This document shows, in pieces, positions 40,762-49,323 of a stretch of 64,000 bases of DNA. The stretch covers positions 7,068,001-7,132,000 of the forward strand of contig NZ_JAUSUT010000001.1 of the NCBI RefSeq assembly GCF_030814215.1, in the 5' to 3' direction. A model generated the notes under the pieces. The model was not told the DNA's origin, made no database searches, and was given only the letters and a program-made list of their open reading frames with translations. The stretch is from Amycolatopsis thermophila. Lineage in GTDB: Bacteria; Actinomycetota; Actinomycetes; Mycobacteriales; Pseudonocardiaceae. Within the stretch, counting starts at the first letter, position 1. Each line of letters begins with the position of its first letter. Position numbers and translations under genes: made by a program.

Positions 40762-40786
40762 TTAGGGAACGCGATGGAACACTACC

Positions 40787-41060
40787 ATGCGAGAGGCGCG
40801 GGAGCACGGACTGGCGCACGTCTACAAGACCCTCGACATCGCCGAGCTCGGCGTCGCACCCGGGGACAGGGGGCATCTGCCCGGCATGGCCGTGGGCACC
40901 CGGTTCGGCTTCGCGCTCGGCGGGTTCGCCCCGGTGATCGCCGCCGCCCTGGCCGGAAAGGGCCTGACCGACTGGGTCCCGGTGGCGGTCTTCACCTGCG
41001 TCTGCACGACCTGGGCAACCCGCGGTCGCCGGCCGCTCACACGGACAAGGAGGCCTGAGC
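40787..41060 (+). pseudogene. C-terminal remnant of MHS-type MFS transporter
   Basis: The frame GTRFGFALGGFAPVIAAALAG...WVPVAVFTCVC reads like the tenth to twelfth helices of metabolite:H+ symporters of the MHS branch of the major facilitator superfamily, where GxxLGYQLAxxxGGGFAPLIA is usual. The first nine helices are missing and the reading ends in the ribosome site of the next gene. A palindromic operator precedes it. Confidence 0.4.
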
Positions 41061-41061
41061 C

Positions 41062-42831
41062 ATGCCGGGTCGCGTATCGCTTCCCCTGACCGCCGGGACC
41101 GACGCCTTCCCCGCGCCGATGCCGCGCCGCGGCACGGCGGACGAGCTGGTGCACGAATCGCTGTGCTACCGGGTCATCGACGGGCACCGGCCGCTGTTCC
41201 TCGACCTGCACGTCCCGCGCCCGGCTCGTTCGGGCGAGCTCGCGCCGGTGGTGGTCTGGGTGCACGGAGGCGGCTGGCTGGCCGGGTCGCGGCGCCGCTT
41301 CCCGGTCGGGCTCGAGGAGGCACACCTGCTGGAGCGGGTGCTGGTCGCCGGGTTCGCCGTGGCCAGGGTCGACTACCGGCTCCTCGCGGAGGCGGCCTTT
41401 CCGGCCGCCGTCGACGACGTCTGCACCGCGGTCGACTGGCTCGGCAGCCACGCCGGCGAGTTCGGCCTGGACCACGCGCGGATGGCGATCTGGGGAGAGT
41501 CGGCCGGGGCGCATCTGGCCCTGCTGGCCGCGGCGCGACCGGCGACCGGGAAGAGGCTGCGGGCCCTCGTCGACTGGTACGGCCCGACCGATCTCACCGA
41601 GCTGGCGGGGTCCGTGGCTGGCGGCGGGTCCGGCGGTGAGGACGCCGGCGCGGACCTCGGCGGGCTCCTCGAGCGGGGCGGCTGGGACGTGCCGGAAGCA
41701 TCCCCGCTCCACGCGACCACCGCGGCGATGCCGCCGGCCCTGATCGTGCACGGGCACGCGGACGAGCTCGTCACACCGGACCACAGCACCCGGCTCCGGG
41801 ACTGTCTCACCGACCTCGCGGTCCCGGTCGAGTACGTCGAAACCGACGGCGGTCACGTGTTCGCCGGTTCCGGCGCCGCGGTCCCCATGATCCGGCACAC
41901 CATCGGGTTCCTCGGCCGGCAGCTGGACTTCGCGCCCGGGCCACACCCCGACGAGGAGCTGGAGCAGGCACTCACGGCCATCGACGCCCCGATCGATCCG
42001 ATGCGGACCGATGACCCGGACGAGGCACGGCGCCTGAGCCGCGAGTTCATGGCCCAGGTCCAGCCGCACCGGGACCTGCCGGTGGTGTCCATTGAGGACA
42101 CCACGATCCCGGTGGGAGAGCAGACCGTGGGCCTGAGGATCCAGCGCCCCGCCAGGCCGACCGACGTGGCGTTCCTCTACGTGCACGGCGGCGGCTGGGT
42201 GGTCGGCGATCTGGACACCCACCAGGCCCAGGCAGCCCGGATCGCGGCCGCACTGCCGGCCGTGTCGGTCCAGGTGGACTACCGGCGCGCGCCCGAGCAC
42301 CCCTTCCCGGCCGCGCACGAGGACGTGCTGGGAGCGGTCCTGTGGCTGCACGAGCACCTCGCCGAGCTGGGGTGTTCCCGGCTGGTGCTGGTCGGCGACA
42401 GCGCGGGCGGGCACCTGGTCCTGGCGACCGCGCAGACCTGCCGCGATCGCGGCGTCCCGATCGCGGCGGTGCTCGTGAACTACCCCGCCACCGACTTCCG
42501 CTCACCGGCCATCCAAGGGCTGCCGCTCACGCTGCTCGGCGGGCGCGACGAGCTGCGCGAGGACCCACGCGTCTCGCCCGTGCTGGGTGACCTCTCCGGT
42601 CTCCCGCCCACGGTCATCGGCGTAGGTGCCCGCGACTTCCTCTACGAAGACGTGCTCACCTTCGCCCAGCGGTTGCGCGCGGCCGGCACCGAGACCAAGC
42701 TGCGGATCTTCCCGACACTCCAGCACGGCTACTTCAGCACGGCTTCCCTGTCCGTGGCGTGTGACCGCGCTGCCGAGACCGTCTGTCGCGACCTGTCCGA
42801 ACTACTGTGGGACGCGCGCCGCGTGCACTAG
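41062..42831 (+). CDS. Tandem double alpha/beta-hydrolase (esterase) fusion
   Basis: A 589-aa protein with two complete esterase domains. Domain 1 (about 30-290) has HGGGWLAGS (68-76), the nucleophile Ser147 in WGESAGAH and the terminal His265 in TDGGHVF. Domain 2 (about 340-585) is of hormone-sensitive-lipase type with VHGGGWVVGD (374-383), Ser447 in VGDSAGGH and LQHGYF. Both triads look intact. Typical family members have one domain of about 300 aa. It probably hydrolyses carboxylic esters in the cytoplasm; no signal peptide is seen. Its start follows GGAGGCCTGAGCC. Confidence 0.85.
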   Translation: MPGRVSLPLTAGTDAFPAPMPRRGTADELVHESLCYRVIDGHRPLFLDLHVPRPARSGELAPVVVWVHGGGWLAGSRRRFPVGLEEAHLLERVLVAGFAVARVDYRLLAEAAFPAAVDDVCTAVDWLGSHAGEFGLDHARMAIWGESAGAHLALLAAARPATGKRLRALVDWYGPTDLTELAGSVAGGGSGGEDAGADLGGLLERGGWDVPEASPLHATTAAMPPALIVHGHADELVTPDHSTRLRDCLTDLAVPVEYVETDGGHVFAGSGAAVPMIRHTIGFLGRQLDFAPGPHPDEELEQALTAIDAPIDPMRTDDPDEARRLSREFMAQVQPHRDLPVVSIEDTTIPVGEQTVGLRIQRPARPTDVAFLYVHGGGWVVGDLDTHQAQAARIAAALPAVSVQVDYRRAPEHPFPAAHEDVLGAVLWLHEHLAELGCSRLVLVGDSAGGHLVLATAQTCRDRGVPIAAVLVNYPATDFRSPAIQGLPLTLLGGRDELREDPRVSPVLGDLSGLPPTVIGVGARDFLYEDVLTFAQRLRAAGTETKLRIFPTLQHGYFSTASLSVACDRAAETVCRDLSELLWDARRVH

Positions 42832-42915
42832 CTCCGGGCGTGCAACGCCTGCGAAACCGCGCTCATGCTGATCTCGACGATCGTGCGGAGCTGCTCCTGA
42901 CTCGCCCCTGGCTCT
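42828..42915 (-). pseudogene. TetR C-terminal fragment
   Basis: On the minus strand the reading SQEQLRTIVEISMSAVSQALH looks like the final helix pair of a TetR regulator and ends at a stop overlapping the esterase stop. The DNA-binding part is absent. Low certainty because the stretch is short. Confidence 0.25.
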
Positions 42916-42996
42916 GCTCAACGATGTCCACATCGAACTGCTTCTGACCCTGCCGCCACCGCGAACTGCTCGTGCGAGGAGAACTCGATCTCCGGG

Positions 42997-43779
42997 TTGC
43001 CGCTGCACGACCTTGCGGGGTTCACGGACCGCTGGGTGGACGCGGAAAGTATCGGGCTTCATGCCGTGGAAGGTGGTCAGCCTGCCGGCCCTGCCGTCGT
43101 CCTGCTCGCCGGATTCCTGCAGACCTGGTGGGCGTGGCGCAAAGCGATGCCGGGCCTTGCCGAGCGGTTCCACGTGATCGCACTCGGCCTGTCAGAACAA
43201 GGCCACTCCGACCGCCCTCACGACAGCTACGACACGCACACCGTCGCTTCGCGCGTCCAAGCCGCGGTGACCGCACTCGACGTGCGGACGTACTGGCTCG
43301 TCGCCCACGACATAGGGGCCTGGGTCGCCTTCTCGCTAGCCCTGAAGTACCAGGAGCGCCTGCACGGTCTCGCTCTGCTTGACGCCGGCATCCCCGGAAT
43401 CACCCTCCCCGGCGCCATCCCCATCCTGACGGCGAAAGCACTGTCCCCGACCACGTTCGACAGCGCCGAGATCGACCACTACGCCGCCGCTGTCGCGGCC
43501 GAGGGCGGTCTCCGAGCGTCCCTCGCCTACTACCGCGACGCCGCGGAATCCGCGCGTGAGAATCACGATGCACTTGAACGACAGCAATTGACCGTCCCGG
43601 TCCTGGAAATCTCCAGCTCCCACGGCTCGATCCCCGACATGGCCGCTTCCCTCAGCCCCTGGGCGGACAACGCGACAGGCGCCGTCATCCCCCACGCCGG
43701 ACACTTCATCCCCGACGAGCAACCCGACGCAGTGGTGGACGCGCTGACCGCATTCATCGATCACGAACACGTGGCGTAG
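42997..43779 (+). CDS. Alpha/beta hydrolase with Asp nucleophile (epoxide hydrolase/dehalogenase-like)
   Basis: A 260-aa alpha/beta hydrolase. The nucleophile elbow is AHDIGAW with Asp105, which marks the epoxide-hydrolase/haloalkane-dehalogenase group rather than serine esterases. The catalytic His is in PHAGHFIPDEQP near the C-terminus. LLAGFLQTWWAWRKAMPGL matches the HGFPQxWxxWR entry region of this group, with AGFL replacing HGFP. Epoxide hydrolase is the likelier of the two. TTG start following GCGAGGAGAAC; other starts are not obvious. Confidence 0.72.
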   Translation: MPLHDLAGFTDRWVDAESIGLHAVEGGQPAGPAVVLLAGFLQTWWAWRKAMPGLAERFHVIALGLSEQGHSDRPHDSYDTHTVASRVQAAVTALDVRTYWLVAHDIGAWVAFSLALKYQERLHGLALLDAGIPGITLPGAIPILTAKALSPTTFDSAEIDHYAAAVAAEGGLRASLAYYRDAAESARENHDALERQQLTVPVLEISSSHGSIPDMAASLSPWADNATGAVIPHAGHFIPDEQPDAVVDALTAFIDHEHVA

Positions 43780-43867
43780 CTCGGGCGGCCCCCATAGGAG
43801 CGTCGGCACCCTCGCCAAGCAAAACCCGCCCACGGGAAAGGCGTCACTGTCGGCGAGTCCTCCGCGA

Positions 43868-44020
43868 CTAGAGTGTGGCGGTATCGCCGTGTAGCCACTC
43901 GTCCAGGTGGGGGAACGCGAGGTACCACAGCGCGATCCCGACAGCGACCACGGCGGCGGCCAGGATCGCCAGCTTCAGGACCGGGCTACCGGGCAACAAC
44001 CGCCACAACAGATCGAGCAC
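43868..44020 (-). CDS. Small single-span membrane protein
   Basis: A 50-aa reading starting with GTG and preceded by GGAGGG. It begins LDLLWRLLPGSPVLKL, has one hydrophobic span (AILAAAVVAVGIALWYLAF) and ends PHLDEWLHGDTATL. Small proteins with the same order (LWRxLPG, one span, short acidic tail) occur widely in actinobacteria. It begins three bases after the last stop of a broken membrane-protein gene on the same strand. Confidence 0.55.
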   Translation of the reverse strand: MLDLLWRLLPGSPVLKLAILAAAVVAVGIALWYLAFPHLDEWLHGDTATL

Positions 44021-44023
44021 GTG

Positions 44024-44640
44024 TCAGCCCTCCGGCTCCGAAGGCACGGTTGCTTCCCTTCGACCGGACCTTCTCCTGAGCAAGGACGGCAGGTCGCTGA
44101 GCCAGATCAGTCCGCGCTGGACCCATTCGACCGGTCCGCGTCCGAGGTGGACGGTGAACACGAAGGACAGGAGGATCTCGATGGCCACGACCGCGACAGC
44201 CAGGGGCCACGCACCGTTTCCGGGCTCGAGCAGGAGAACCAGACCGCACACCATCGCGGCGATTCCCCCCCGAGCGCATGATGTCCAGTGTCGTGTTGGA
44301 GTTCGGCGCGTCGGAGGCGAGCCACCACCAGTTGTAGGGCGGGGGTGTGCCCTGCATTCCGGTCCCCTCGAGCCTGCTGACCAACAGCGCCGCGTCGGCC
44401 GAGGCACCCCGTAACCGTGTGACACGGATTCCACCAGCGAAACGCGTCCCCCGCCCAGTACCAGCAGCAGGTAGGACACTCCGGCGGCGACCCACCAGGC
44501 GGCGAGCCCGCCGAGCGCACCCCGAGCGCGATGCGCTTGTCCACCAGGGCGAGCCGGCCGAGAGCCAGGCCGATCAAGGGATACACGACCCAGGGCAGCA
44601 GGGGCGCCGGACCGGTGAGGACGATGTCGGTCACCGCCCG
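44024..44640 (-). pseudogene. Frameshifted multi-span membrane protein (DUF418/YeiB-like)
   Basis: Pieces of one membrane protein are spread over three minus-strand frames. They read, in order, VLTGPAPLLPWVVYPLIGLALGRL, YLLLVLGGG, YNWWWLASDAPNSNTTLDIM and GIAAMVCGLVLLLEPGN plus AVVAIEILLSFVFTVHLGRGP. This resembles the C-terminal half of DUF418/YeiB-type proteins. At least three frameshifts are needed; one coincides with an eight-C run at about 44265-44272. The N-terminal half is missing. It could be decay or, at the C-run, sequencing or slippage. Confidence 0.55.
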
Positions 44641-44959
44641 CACGGCTTGAGCCAGAACGCGGCCTTGTCCCGGGCTACCTGCGGCTCAGGATCGCCGATC
44701 GGCTGAGCCGTGCTGTCGTCGGCGACGAGCAGCCACGGCCAGCGCAGGCCAGCGGCGGCCCGGAGCCACCAGACGAGCCGTCCGGCCGTTCGAGTCGGTA
44801 CAGGTCGGCGCCAGTACGTCCCACCTTCGGCGAGGTTCCATCGCTGCTCCAAGCTGCCTCAACTGCGACATCTGGTGATAATCGCGTTGAACAGCCGTGT
44901 ACGACACTATTCGCGTCACCGCCTGGACTAGTGCGACATTCGCGGGCGAAAGTAGGCAA
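44641..44959. other. Stretch without recognised gene
   Basis: A minus-strand reading (GGTYWRRPVPTRTAGRLVWW...) has no known match and no plausible start. The end near 44900-44959 serves as leader of the small helix-turn-helix gene. Confidence 0.3.
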
Positions 44960-45130
44960 GTGCCCGGTGATCTTGTCCCGACAGCCGACGCCGCTAAGGC
45001 GATCGGTGTAGACCGGCGTACCCTCCAACGTTGGGTAAATGAGGGTCGAGTGAAGCCCACGCTGACTACGGTCGGTGGTCATCACCGGTGGGATGTCGAG
45101 GACCTGAAACGCCAGCTTCGGGAGCGCTAG
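44960..45130 (+). CDS. Small excisionase/MerR-like helix-turn-helix protein
   Basis: A 56-aa protein that is only a helix-turn-helix of the BldC/excisionase type: LVPTADAAKAIGVDRRTLQRWVNEGRVKPTLTTVGGHHRW. GTG 44960 is preferred as the first codon before the motif; a longer reading from 44897 adds unconserved residues. Its role may be in the control of the following WXG100-like and lipoprotein genes, or it may be a leftover excisionase. Confidence 0.7.
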   Translation: MPGDLVPTADAAKAIGVDRRTLQRWVNEGRVKPTLTTVGGHHRWDVEDLKRQLRER

Positions 45131-45182
45131 GTCTAGCGGTGTCGATGCTAGGCGCGGGGACTTCTTTCGTCTCGGGGAGGGG

Positions 45183-45605
45183 ATGAACATGGGGGACTGG
45201 ACGGACGTCGGTGCTGGCCTCGGCGACGCGGGGCAGTTGCAGGCGATGGAGGCCGACACGAAACGGCTTCTGGATTCAGCTCGGGCGGGTAACTGGGCCG
45301 TCGATGAGGAAACCGGGACCCATCTCCGTCGCGCAGTCACCACGATGCTGGATCGGCTGGCCGGCATCCAGGAGAACGTTCGGCGATTGAAGCGTGCCCC
45401 CAAGTTCGGGAACGACGAATACGCCAGAACTGCGGCCGCTCATTTCCAGAAGGCTATGGATTCCGACGAAAATTCTCTTGTTCCGGTATATGAGGCGCTC
45501 AGGGTCAACCTGAACCAGCTGGTTCATGCCCTCGACGAGGCAATGGCGCGCTATGATGCGTCCGACGAGGCGGCAACTCAGCACCTCGGCAAGTTCAAGG
45601 ACTAA
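45183..45605 (+). CDS. WXG100-like helical protein
   Basis: A 140-aa all-helical protein without signal peptide. It has the size and helix content of ESX-associated proteins: LLDSARAGNWAVDEETGTHLRRAV and RYDASDEAATQHLGKF. Pseudonocardiaceae carry many such genes directly before DUF3558 lipoproteins, as here (11 bp gap). A secreted or envelope role through a type VII pathway is likely; the YxxxD-type signal is not clear. Confidence 0.6.
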   Translation: MNMGDWTDVGAGLGDAGQLQAMEADTKRLLDSARAGNWAVDEETGTHLRRAVTTMLDRLAGIQENVRRLKRAPKFGNDEYARTAAAHFQKAMDSDENSLVPVYEALRVNLNQLVHALDEAMARYDASDEAATQHLGKFKD

Positions 45606-45615
45606 GGGAATTGAT

Positions 45616-46146
45616 TTGAACACCAGTAGTCGAATCGGCTGGCCTGCCCTCGTGCTGCCCTTCCTTGGGCTTGCTGTAGCTGGCTGCACGACGACAGTGT
45701 CAGGTTCCCCGGCGCCTGCGCCCGCGAGCACTCCGCCCGCGACGGGCGGGCAGGACGTTTTCGCTGGAATGAATGCCTGTGCCATCCTCGATCAACTGAA
45801 CGCGGGCCAAGGTTTCGGCCCCGGCAGGAACATCAGCAAGCGCAATGAGTGCACCGCGACCAAGAGTGAATATGGCGCCAACGGTTTGGCGCTGGATCCA
45901 GTCCAGGGATTGCAGGAGTTTCTAGAAACCGACCCCGGCGCTACCGAGACCACGGTAAACGGGCGAAAAGCGCTCGAAGGCAAAGGGGATTCAGGGGCGT
46001 GCAGTATCGCAATCGAAATCGGACCGCACTCGCGGGCGCTGGCCGACGTCGTGATGGCCTCACCCGACGACGATCACAAAGCCTGTTCCGAGGCCCAAGC
46101 GCTGGCGGCCCGGTTGGAGCCGCTGCTACCCAAGGTTCCTGGTTGA
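45616..46146 (+). CDS. DUF3558-like lipoprotein
   Basis: A 176-aa lipoprotein. The leader ends in the lipobox LAVAGC, followed by a Thr/Ser/Pro/Ala-rich spacer. The mature part starts at DVFAGMNACAILDQLNAGQGFG and holds cysteines in the positions typical of DUF3558 (NACAIL, NECTA, GACSI, HKACSE). TTG 45616 is the start with AAGGGA upstream. It is anchored to the outer face of the membrane and pairs with the WXG100-like gene. Function unknown. Confidence 0.75.
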   Translation: MNTSSRIGWPALVLPFLGLAVAGCTTTVSGSPAPAPASTPPATGGQDVFAGMNACAILDQLNAGQGFGPGRNISKRNECTATKSEYGANGLALDPVQGLQEFLETDPGATETTVNGRKALEGKGDSGACSIAIEIGPHSRALADVVMASPDDDHKACSEAQALAARLEPLLPKVPG

Positions 46147-46202
46147 CGGGCCGAGCCGCGAGGGGTGCCGCCACTCCCTAACCCGCGGATCGTTTTCTGT
46201 GA

Positions 46203-46838
46203 TCATTTCAACTGCCCGAATTTTCCCCACTTCCTTGATAGCGGTCTCTGTGCGACGTGTTCCCCCGCAGGGAGGTTGAGAGCTTCAATATCTCGCGCGA
46301 CGACTTGGCGTGTGTGGTCTTTTAGCACCAGATGACTCATTGAGCGCGCCGACACTCGATCGGCTATGTCTTCCCGATGTAGCTCTGCTCGGCGCGGTGC
46401 TACGGTGCCGGGTCGCCACCGCGGTTCCGCCGCGGCGATCGCCGCGCAGACCCGTGGCCAGTCGGCCAGGTCGGTGGGCCCGAGTACGCCGGGCATCGCC
46501 GGCACTCCCACCGTGTGCGTCAGCACCTGCCGCAGGGTCGCGGTCGCCTTGCCGTGCACCCCGAACTCCGGCCACACCTCCGCCACCGGCGTGTCGTAGC
46601 CGACCAGGCCGTTGCTGACCAGCAGATGGGCGATCAACGCGGCCACGCCCTTGCCGGTGGAGAAGCTGAAGAACAAGATCTCCGGGGTCACCGGCCGTCC
46701 GGTCGTGCCGTCGGCAACGCCGGCGACGACGTCGACGACCCGCCGGCCCCGGTGGTGGACGACGACCTGCAGGCCCGTCTCGGCCCCGGTGGCCACCAGT
46801 TCGTCCGCGACGTCCTGCACCCGGTGGTGGAGGGTCAT
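46203..46838 (-). pseudogene. Serine hydrolase (beta-lactamase class C fold), truncated
   Basis: The first 140 residues are those of an EstB-type serine hydrolase: SFSTGKGVAALIAHLLV with the S-x-x-K nucleophile and LTHTVGVPAMPGVLG. After RWRPGT the text changes abruptly to unrelated sequence (HREDIADRVSARSMSHLVLKD) and stops 60 residues later, so the YxN and C-terminal catalytic half is lost. It overlaps the upstream NTF2-like gene by one codon. Probably inactive. Confidence 0.65.
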
Positions 46839-47266
46839 CAGAGCTCACCGCGCAGCACGGCCTGGCCGGTGCCGGCGTCGAAGGGCACCGAGGCGTGCTC
46901 GTGGACGATCCGCCAGGCGCCGCCCTGCCGGCGCAGGCAGCTCGTCGCGCGCACCCACATGCCGACCTCGGTGCCGTCCCGCATCGTGCCGCTGATCCGG
47001 ACCAGGAAGTGGCAGAATGCGAGATCGGCTCCGGCGGTGATCTCCAGGTCACGGATCTCGTGCCCGATCCCGGTGCGGTATGACGCGATCCACCTCGCCA
47101 ACCGGTCGGCCGGGTTCTCGCCGCGGCGGACGAACGGGCCGACCACGTCGTACAGCACGAGGTCGTCGTCGTAGCCGGCGGCCGCCGTGGCGGCGTCCCG
47201 GCGGCCGAGCGCCCGGGTGCGGGTCTCCAGCAGCTCGCGGATCTGCCGGTCGGCGCCCGCGGTCAT
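46838..47266 (-). CDS. SnoaL-like (NTF2 fold) protein
   Basis: A 142-aa NTF2-fold protein similar to SnoaL_3-type ketosteroid-isomerase-like proteins: IRELLETRTRALGRRDAATAAAGYDDDLVLYDV and AWRIVHEHASVPFDAGTG near the end. Its start overlaps the stop of the SRPBCC gene (ATGA). Role open; such proteins travel with ArsR-SRPBCC pairs in actinobacteria. Confidence 0.75.
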   Translation of the reverse strand: MTAGADRQIRELLETRTRALGRRDAATAAAGYDDDLVLYDVVGPFVRRGENPADRLARWIASYRTGIGHEIRDLEITAGADLAFCHFLVRISGTMRDGTEVGMWVRATSCLRRQGGAWRIVHEHASVPFDAGTGQAVLRGEL

Positions 47267-47706
47267 CGGGGGGCCACCTGACGGCCGAGGGCGTCCAGCC
47301 AGTCGCCGGTGCCCCGCTCGCGCCACTCGGGCTGTTCCCGGTCGTCCAGGAAGGTGCCCTGTTCGGTGAGCACCAGGCGGGTCCCGTCGCCGTCGCGGAC
47401 GAGCTGCACGGTGGTCAGCGACACGGTCGACAGGACCTCGTCGGTGAACAGGGCGGTGGTGTAGACGATGCGCTCGTCGGGGACGATGTCGTGGTACTCG
47501 CTCCTCGCGACGAGGTCGACGCCGTCGCCGCCGTGCACCGTTTCGGTGCCGCCGACCCGGAAGTCCAGCGAGTAGCGGCTGTCCCCGGCCGCGAACCACT
47601 TCGCCTTCGTGTCGCGGTCGGACCAGGCCGCGAAGACCACGGCGGGCGCCGCGACGTAGGTGCGTTCGAGCGTGAACGTGCTGTGTTTCACCGAGTGGTC
47701 GGTCAT
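47263..47706 (-). CDS. SRPBCC/AHSA1 family protein
   Basis: A 147-aa START-like fold protein: FTLERTYVAAPAVVFAAWSDRDTKAKWF is the usual opening, and FRVGGTETV follows. The fold holds hydrophobic ligands. It overlaps the ArsR gene upstream (ATGA) and the NTF2-like gene downstream. ArsR-SRPBCC pairs are a common but poorly understood unit. Confidence 0.82.
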   Translation of the reverse strand: MTDHSVKHSTFTLERTYVAAPAVVFAAWSDRDTKAKWFAAGDSRYSLDFRVGGTETVHGGDGVDLVARSEYHDIVPDERIVYTTALFTDEVLSTVSLTTVQLVRDGDGTRLVLTEQGTFLDDREQPEWRERGTGDWLDALGRQVAPR

Positions 47707-48041
47707 GATCCTGACTCCTTCGTCCGGTCGTCGAGGACCGCGCCGAGGCGGTCCAGGCGGTGCTCCCACGCTGTGCGCTGGCGCTGCAACCACGCCTCCG
47801 CGTTGCGGAGGCCGGCCGGATCGATCTGGCAGGTGCGGACCCGCCCGACCTTCTCCGACCGCACCAGCTCGCTGTCCTGCAGCACCCGGAGGTGCTGGAC
47901 CGTCGCGGCGACGGTCACCCCGAGCTGGGTCGCCAGCTCGCTCACGGTGGCCGGGCCGGAGGTCAGCCGCTCGATCACCGCCCGCCGGTTCGCGTCCGCG
48001 AGCGCGTGGAACACCCGGTCCGCCGCCTCATGCTTAAGCAT
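47703..48041 (-). CDS. ArsR-family regulator of SRPBCC operon
   Basis: A 112-aa winged-helix protein: VFHALADANRRAVIERLTSGPATVSELATQLGVTVAATVQHLRVLQDSELV. No metal-binding Cys pair is visible, as in the SRPBCC-associated ArsR subgroup. ATG 48041 lies inside an inverted repeat, consistent with autorepression. Confidence 0.85.
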   Translation of the reverse strand: MLKHEAADRVFHALADANRRAVIERLTSGPATVSELATQLGVTVAATVQHLRVLQDSELVRSEKVGRVRTCQIDPAGLRNAEAWLQRQRTAWEHRLDRLGAVLDDRTKESGS

Positions 48042-48087
48042 GTACTTAACTTTAGCCGCGGCGGCCGATAAGTCAAGTAGAGACTTA
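48034..48087. promoter_or_regulatory. Two ArsR operator-like inverted repeats
   Basis: TTAAG-catgta-CTTAA (48034-48049) overlaps the ArsR start codon, and TAAGTC-aagtaga-GACTTA (48069-48087) lies just upstream. Both share a CTTAA/GACTTA core. Autoregulation is the simplest reading. Confidence 0.6.
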
Positions 48088-48197
48088 AGTGTTCTGGATG
48101 ACGCGAGACGGTCGTGTCGTGTCGGATGCGCGCTGGCTCGTTCGTAGCTGATATGAAGCTCGGCACCAGGCCGGGCCGCGGGAGAAGGGGCTTCACC

Positions 48198-49007
48198 ATG
48201 ACAGGCAGGTCGTTGCGGTTCGGAGTCGTCGCGCCGATCACCAGTGACATGTCGAGGTGGCGTGATGAGCTACAGGGCCTGGCCGACAGTGGTTACTCGA
48301 CGATCTTGATGCCCGACGTGCCGCAGTGGCAGCCGGCACCGGGCCCCGCGCTCGCCGTGGCGGCGACGATCACCGACCTGCGAGTGGGCACCTGGGTGTA
48401 CGCATCTCCGGTTCGGCCTGCGTGGATCACCGCGTGGGAGGCGCACTCGCTGTCCGTGCTCACCGAGGGGCGTTTCGAGATGGGCATCGGCACCGGCCGG
48501 CCCGGGATCGCCGGCCAACTCCGTGAGCTGGGTCTGCCGGTCACCCCGGTGGGCCAGCGGTCGAGCCAAGTGCGTGACGTCGTCACGGCCCTGCGCGACC
48601 TCGACGGCCCGGACCTGCACACCCCGGTGGTGATGGCCGTGGGCGGCCCGAAGGCGGAAGCGCTCGCGGCGGAACTCGCCGACACGGTGACCTTCGTGAT
48701 GCCGCAGATCGAGACGCGCGCCGCGACGATGCAACGGGTAGAACGCTTCGACGACCGTCGCGGTGTGGAATTGGCGTTGCACGTCCCCGTGGTCGGCGAC
48801 TCGGTCGCCGCGTTCATGGCCGGACCCGACACCGACCCCGCCGCCGTGAGAGCCGCGGACTCGCTGGCGTTCCTGCCCAGTGATCCCTCCGCCGCTGCCG
48901 AGGAGATCCAACGGCGCCGCGAGGAAATCGGTTTCTCCTACTTCGTGTTCGGTGCCGACGCCGCCGGTGCTCTCGCGCCGGTCGTCGCTGAGCTGGCTGG
49001 ACGGTGA
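48198..49007 (+). CDS. LLM-class (F420-dependent-like) oxidoreductase
   Basis: A 269-aa protein of the luciferase-like monooxygenase class: LRFGVVAPITSDMSRWRDELQGLADSGYSTILMPDVP, VGTWVYASPVRPAWITAWEAHSLSVLTEGRFEMGIGTGRPG. In actinobacteria such proteins commonly use F420. ATG 48198 has GAGAAGGGG upstream; an ATG at 48153 is an alternative. Substrate unknown; no neighbour points to a pathway. Confidence 0.8.
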   Translation: MTGRSLRFGVVAPITSDMSRWRDELQGLADSGYSTILMPDVPQWQPAPGPALAVAATITDLRVGTWVYASPVRPAWITAWEAHSLSVLTEGRFEMGIGTGRPGIAGQLRELGLPVTPVGQRSSQVRDVVTALRDLDGPDLHTPVVMAVGGPKAEALAAELADTVTFVMPQIETRAATMQRVERFDDRRGVELALHVPVVGDSVAAFMAGPDTDPAAVRAADSLAFLPSDPSAAAEEIQRRREEIGFSYFVFGADAAGALAPVVAELAGR

Positions 49008-49163
49008 CCGCGACCGAGAACACGTCCGAACAGCTCAAGCTTCCAACGGCCGGCACCAGCCCGAGGTATTCCGGAAGAGAGTGCCGGTATCAGGATCCGC
49101 GCCGACGTCGGGCGGCGCGAAGATCGCGACAGCCGGTGGAGTTCGGACCGGCAGGTCGGCGTT

Positions 49164-49259
49164 CTAGCGGTGCCGCTGCCGCTGACCGGCCCGGCGCAGC
49201 GCCAGCACCGCCAGGAGGAAGACGACGATGATGGCGAGCGCGATCAGCATGTCTGCCAT
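49164..49259 (-). CDS. Candidate 31-aa single-span membrane peptide
   Basis: The reading MADMLIALAIIVVFLLAVLA followed by LRRAGQRQRHR is one hydrophobic helix with a positively charged end (inside). It lies 64 bp downstream of the transporter gene on the same strand. The ribosome site is weak. Similar small subunits accompany ion transporters, but this is only a candidate. Confidence 0.4.
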   Translation of the reverse strand: MADMLIALAIIVVFLLAVLALRRAGQRQRHR

Positions 49260-49323
49260 GGTTCGGTTCCACATCGTTGTGACCGGTTCGTCCGTTGTCC
49301 GGGCATGGTAGCGCAGCCGGCGC

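Noticed and set aside
46190..46240. A third copy of the direct repeat at 5700 and 6825
   Set aside because: Only a short TTCAACTG core with weak flanking similarity is shared; not enough for a repeat call.
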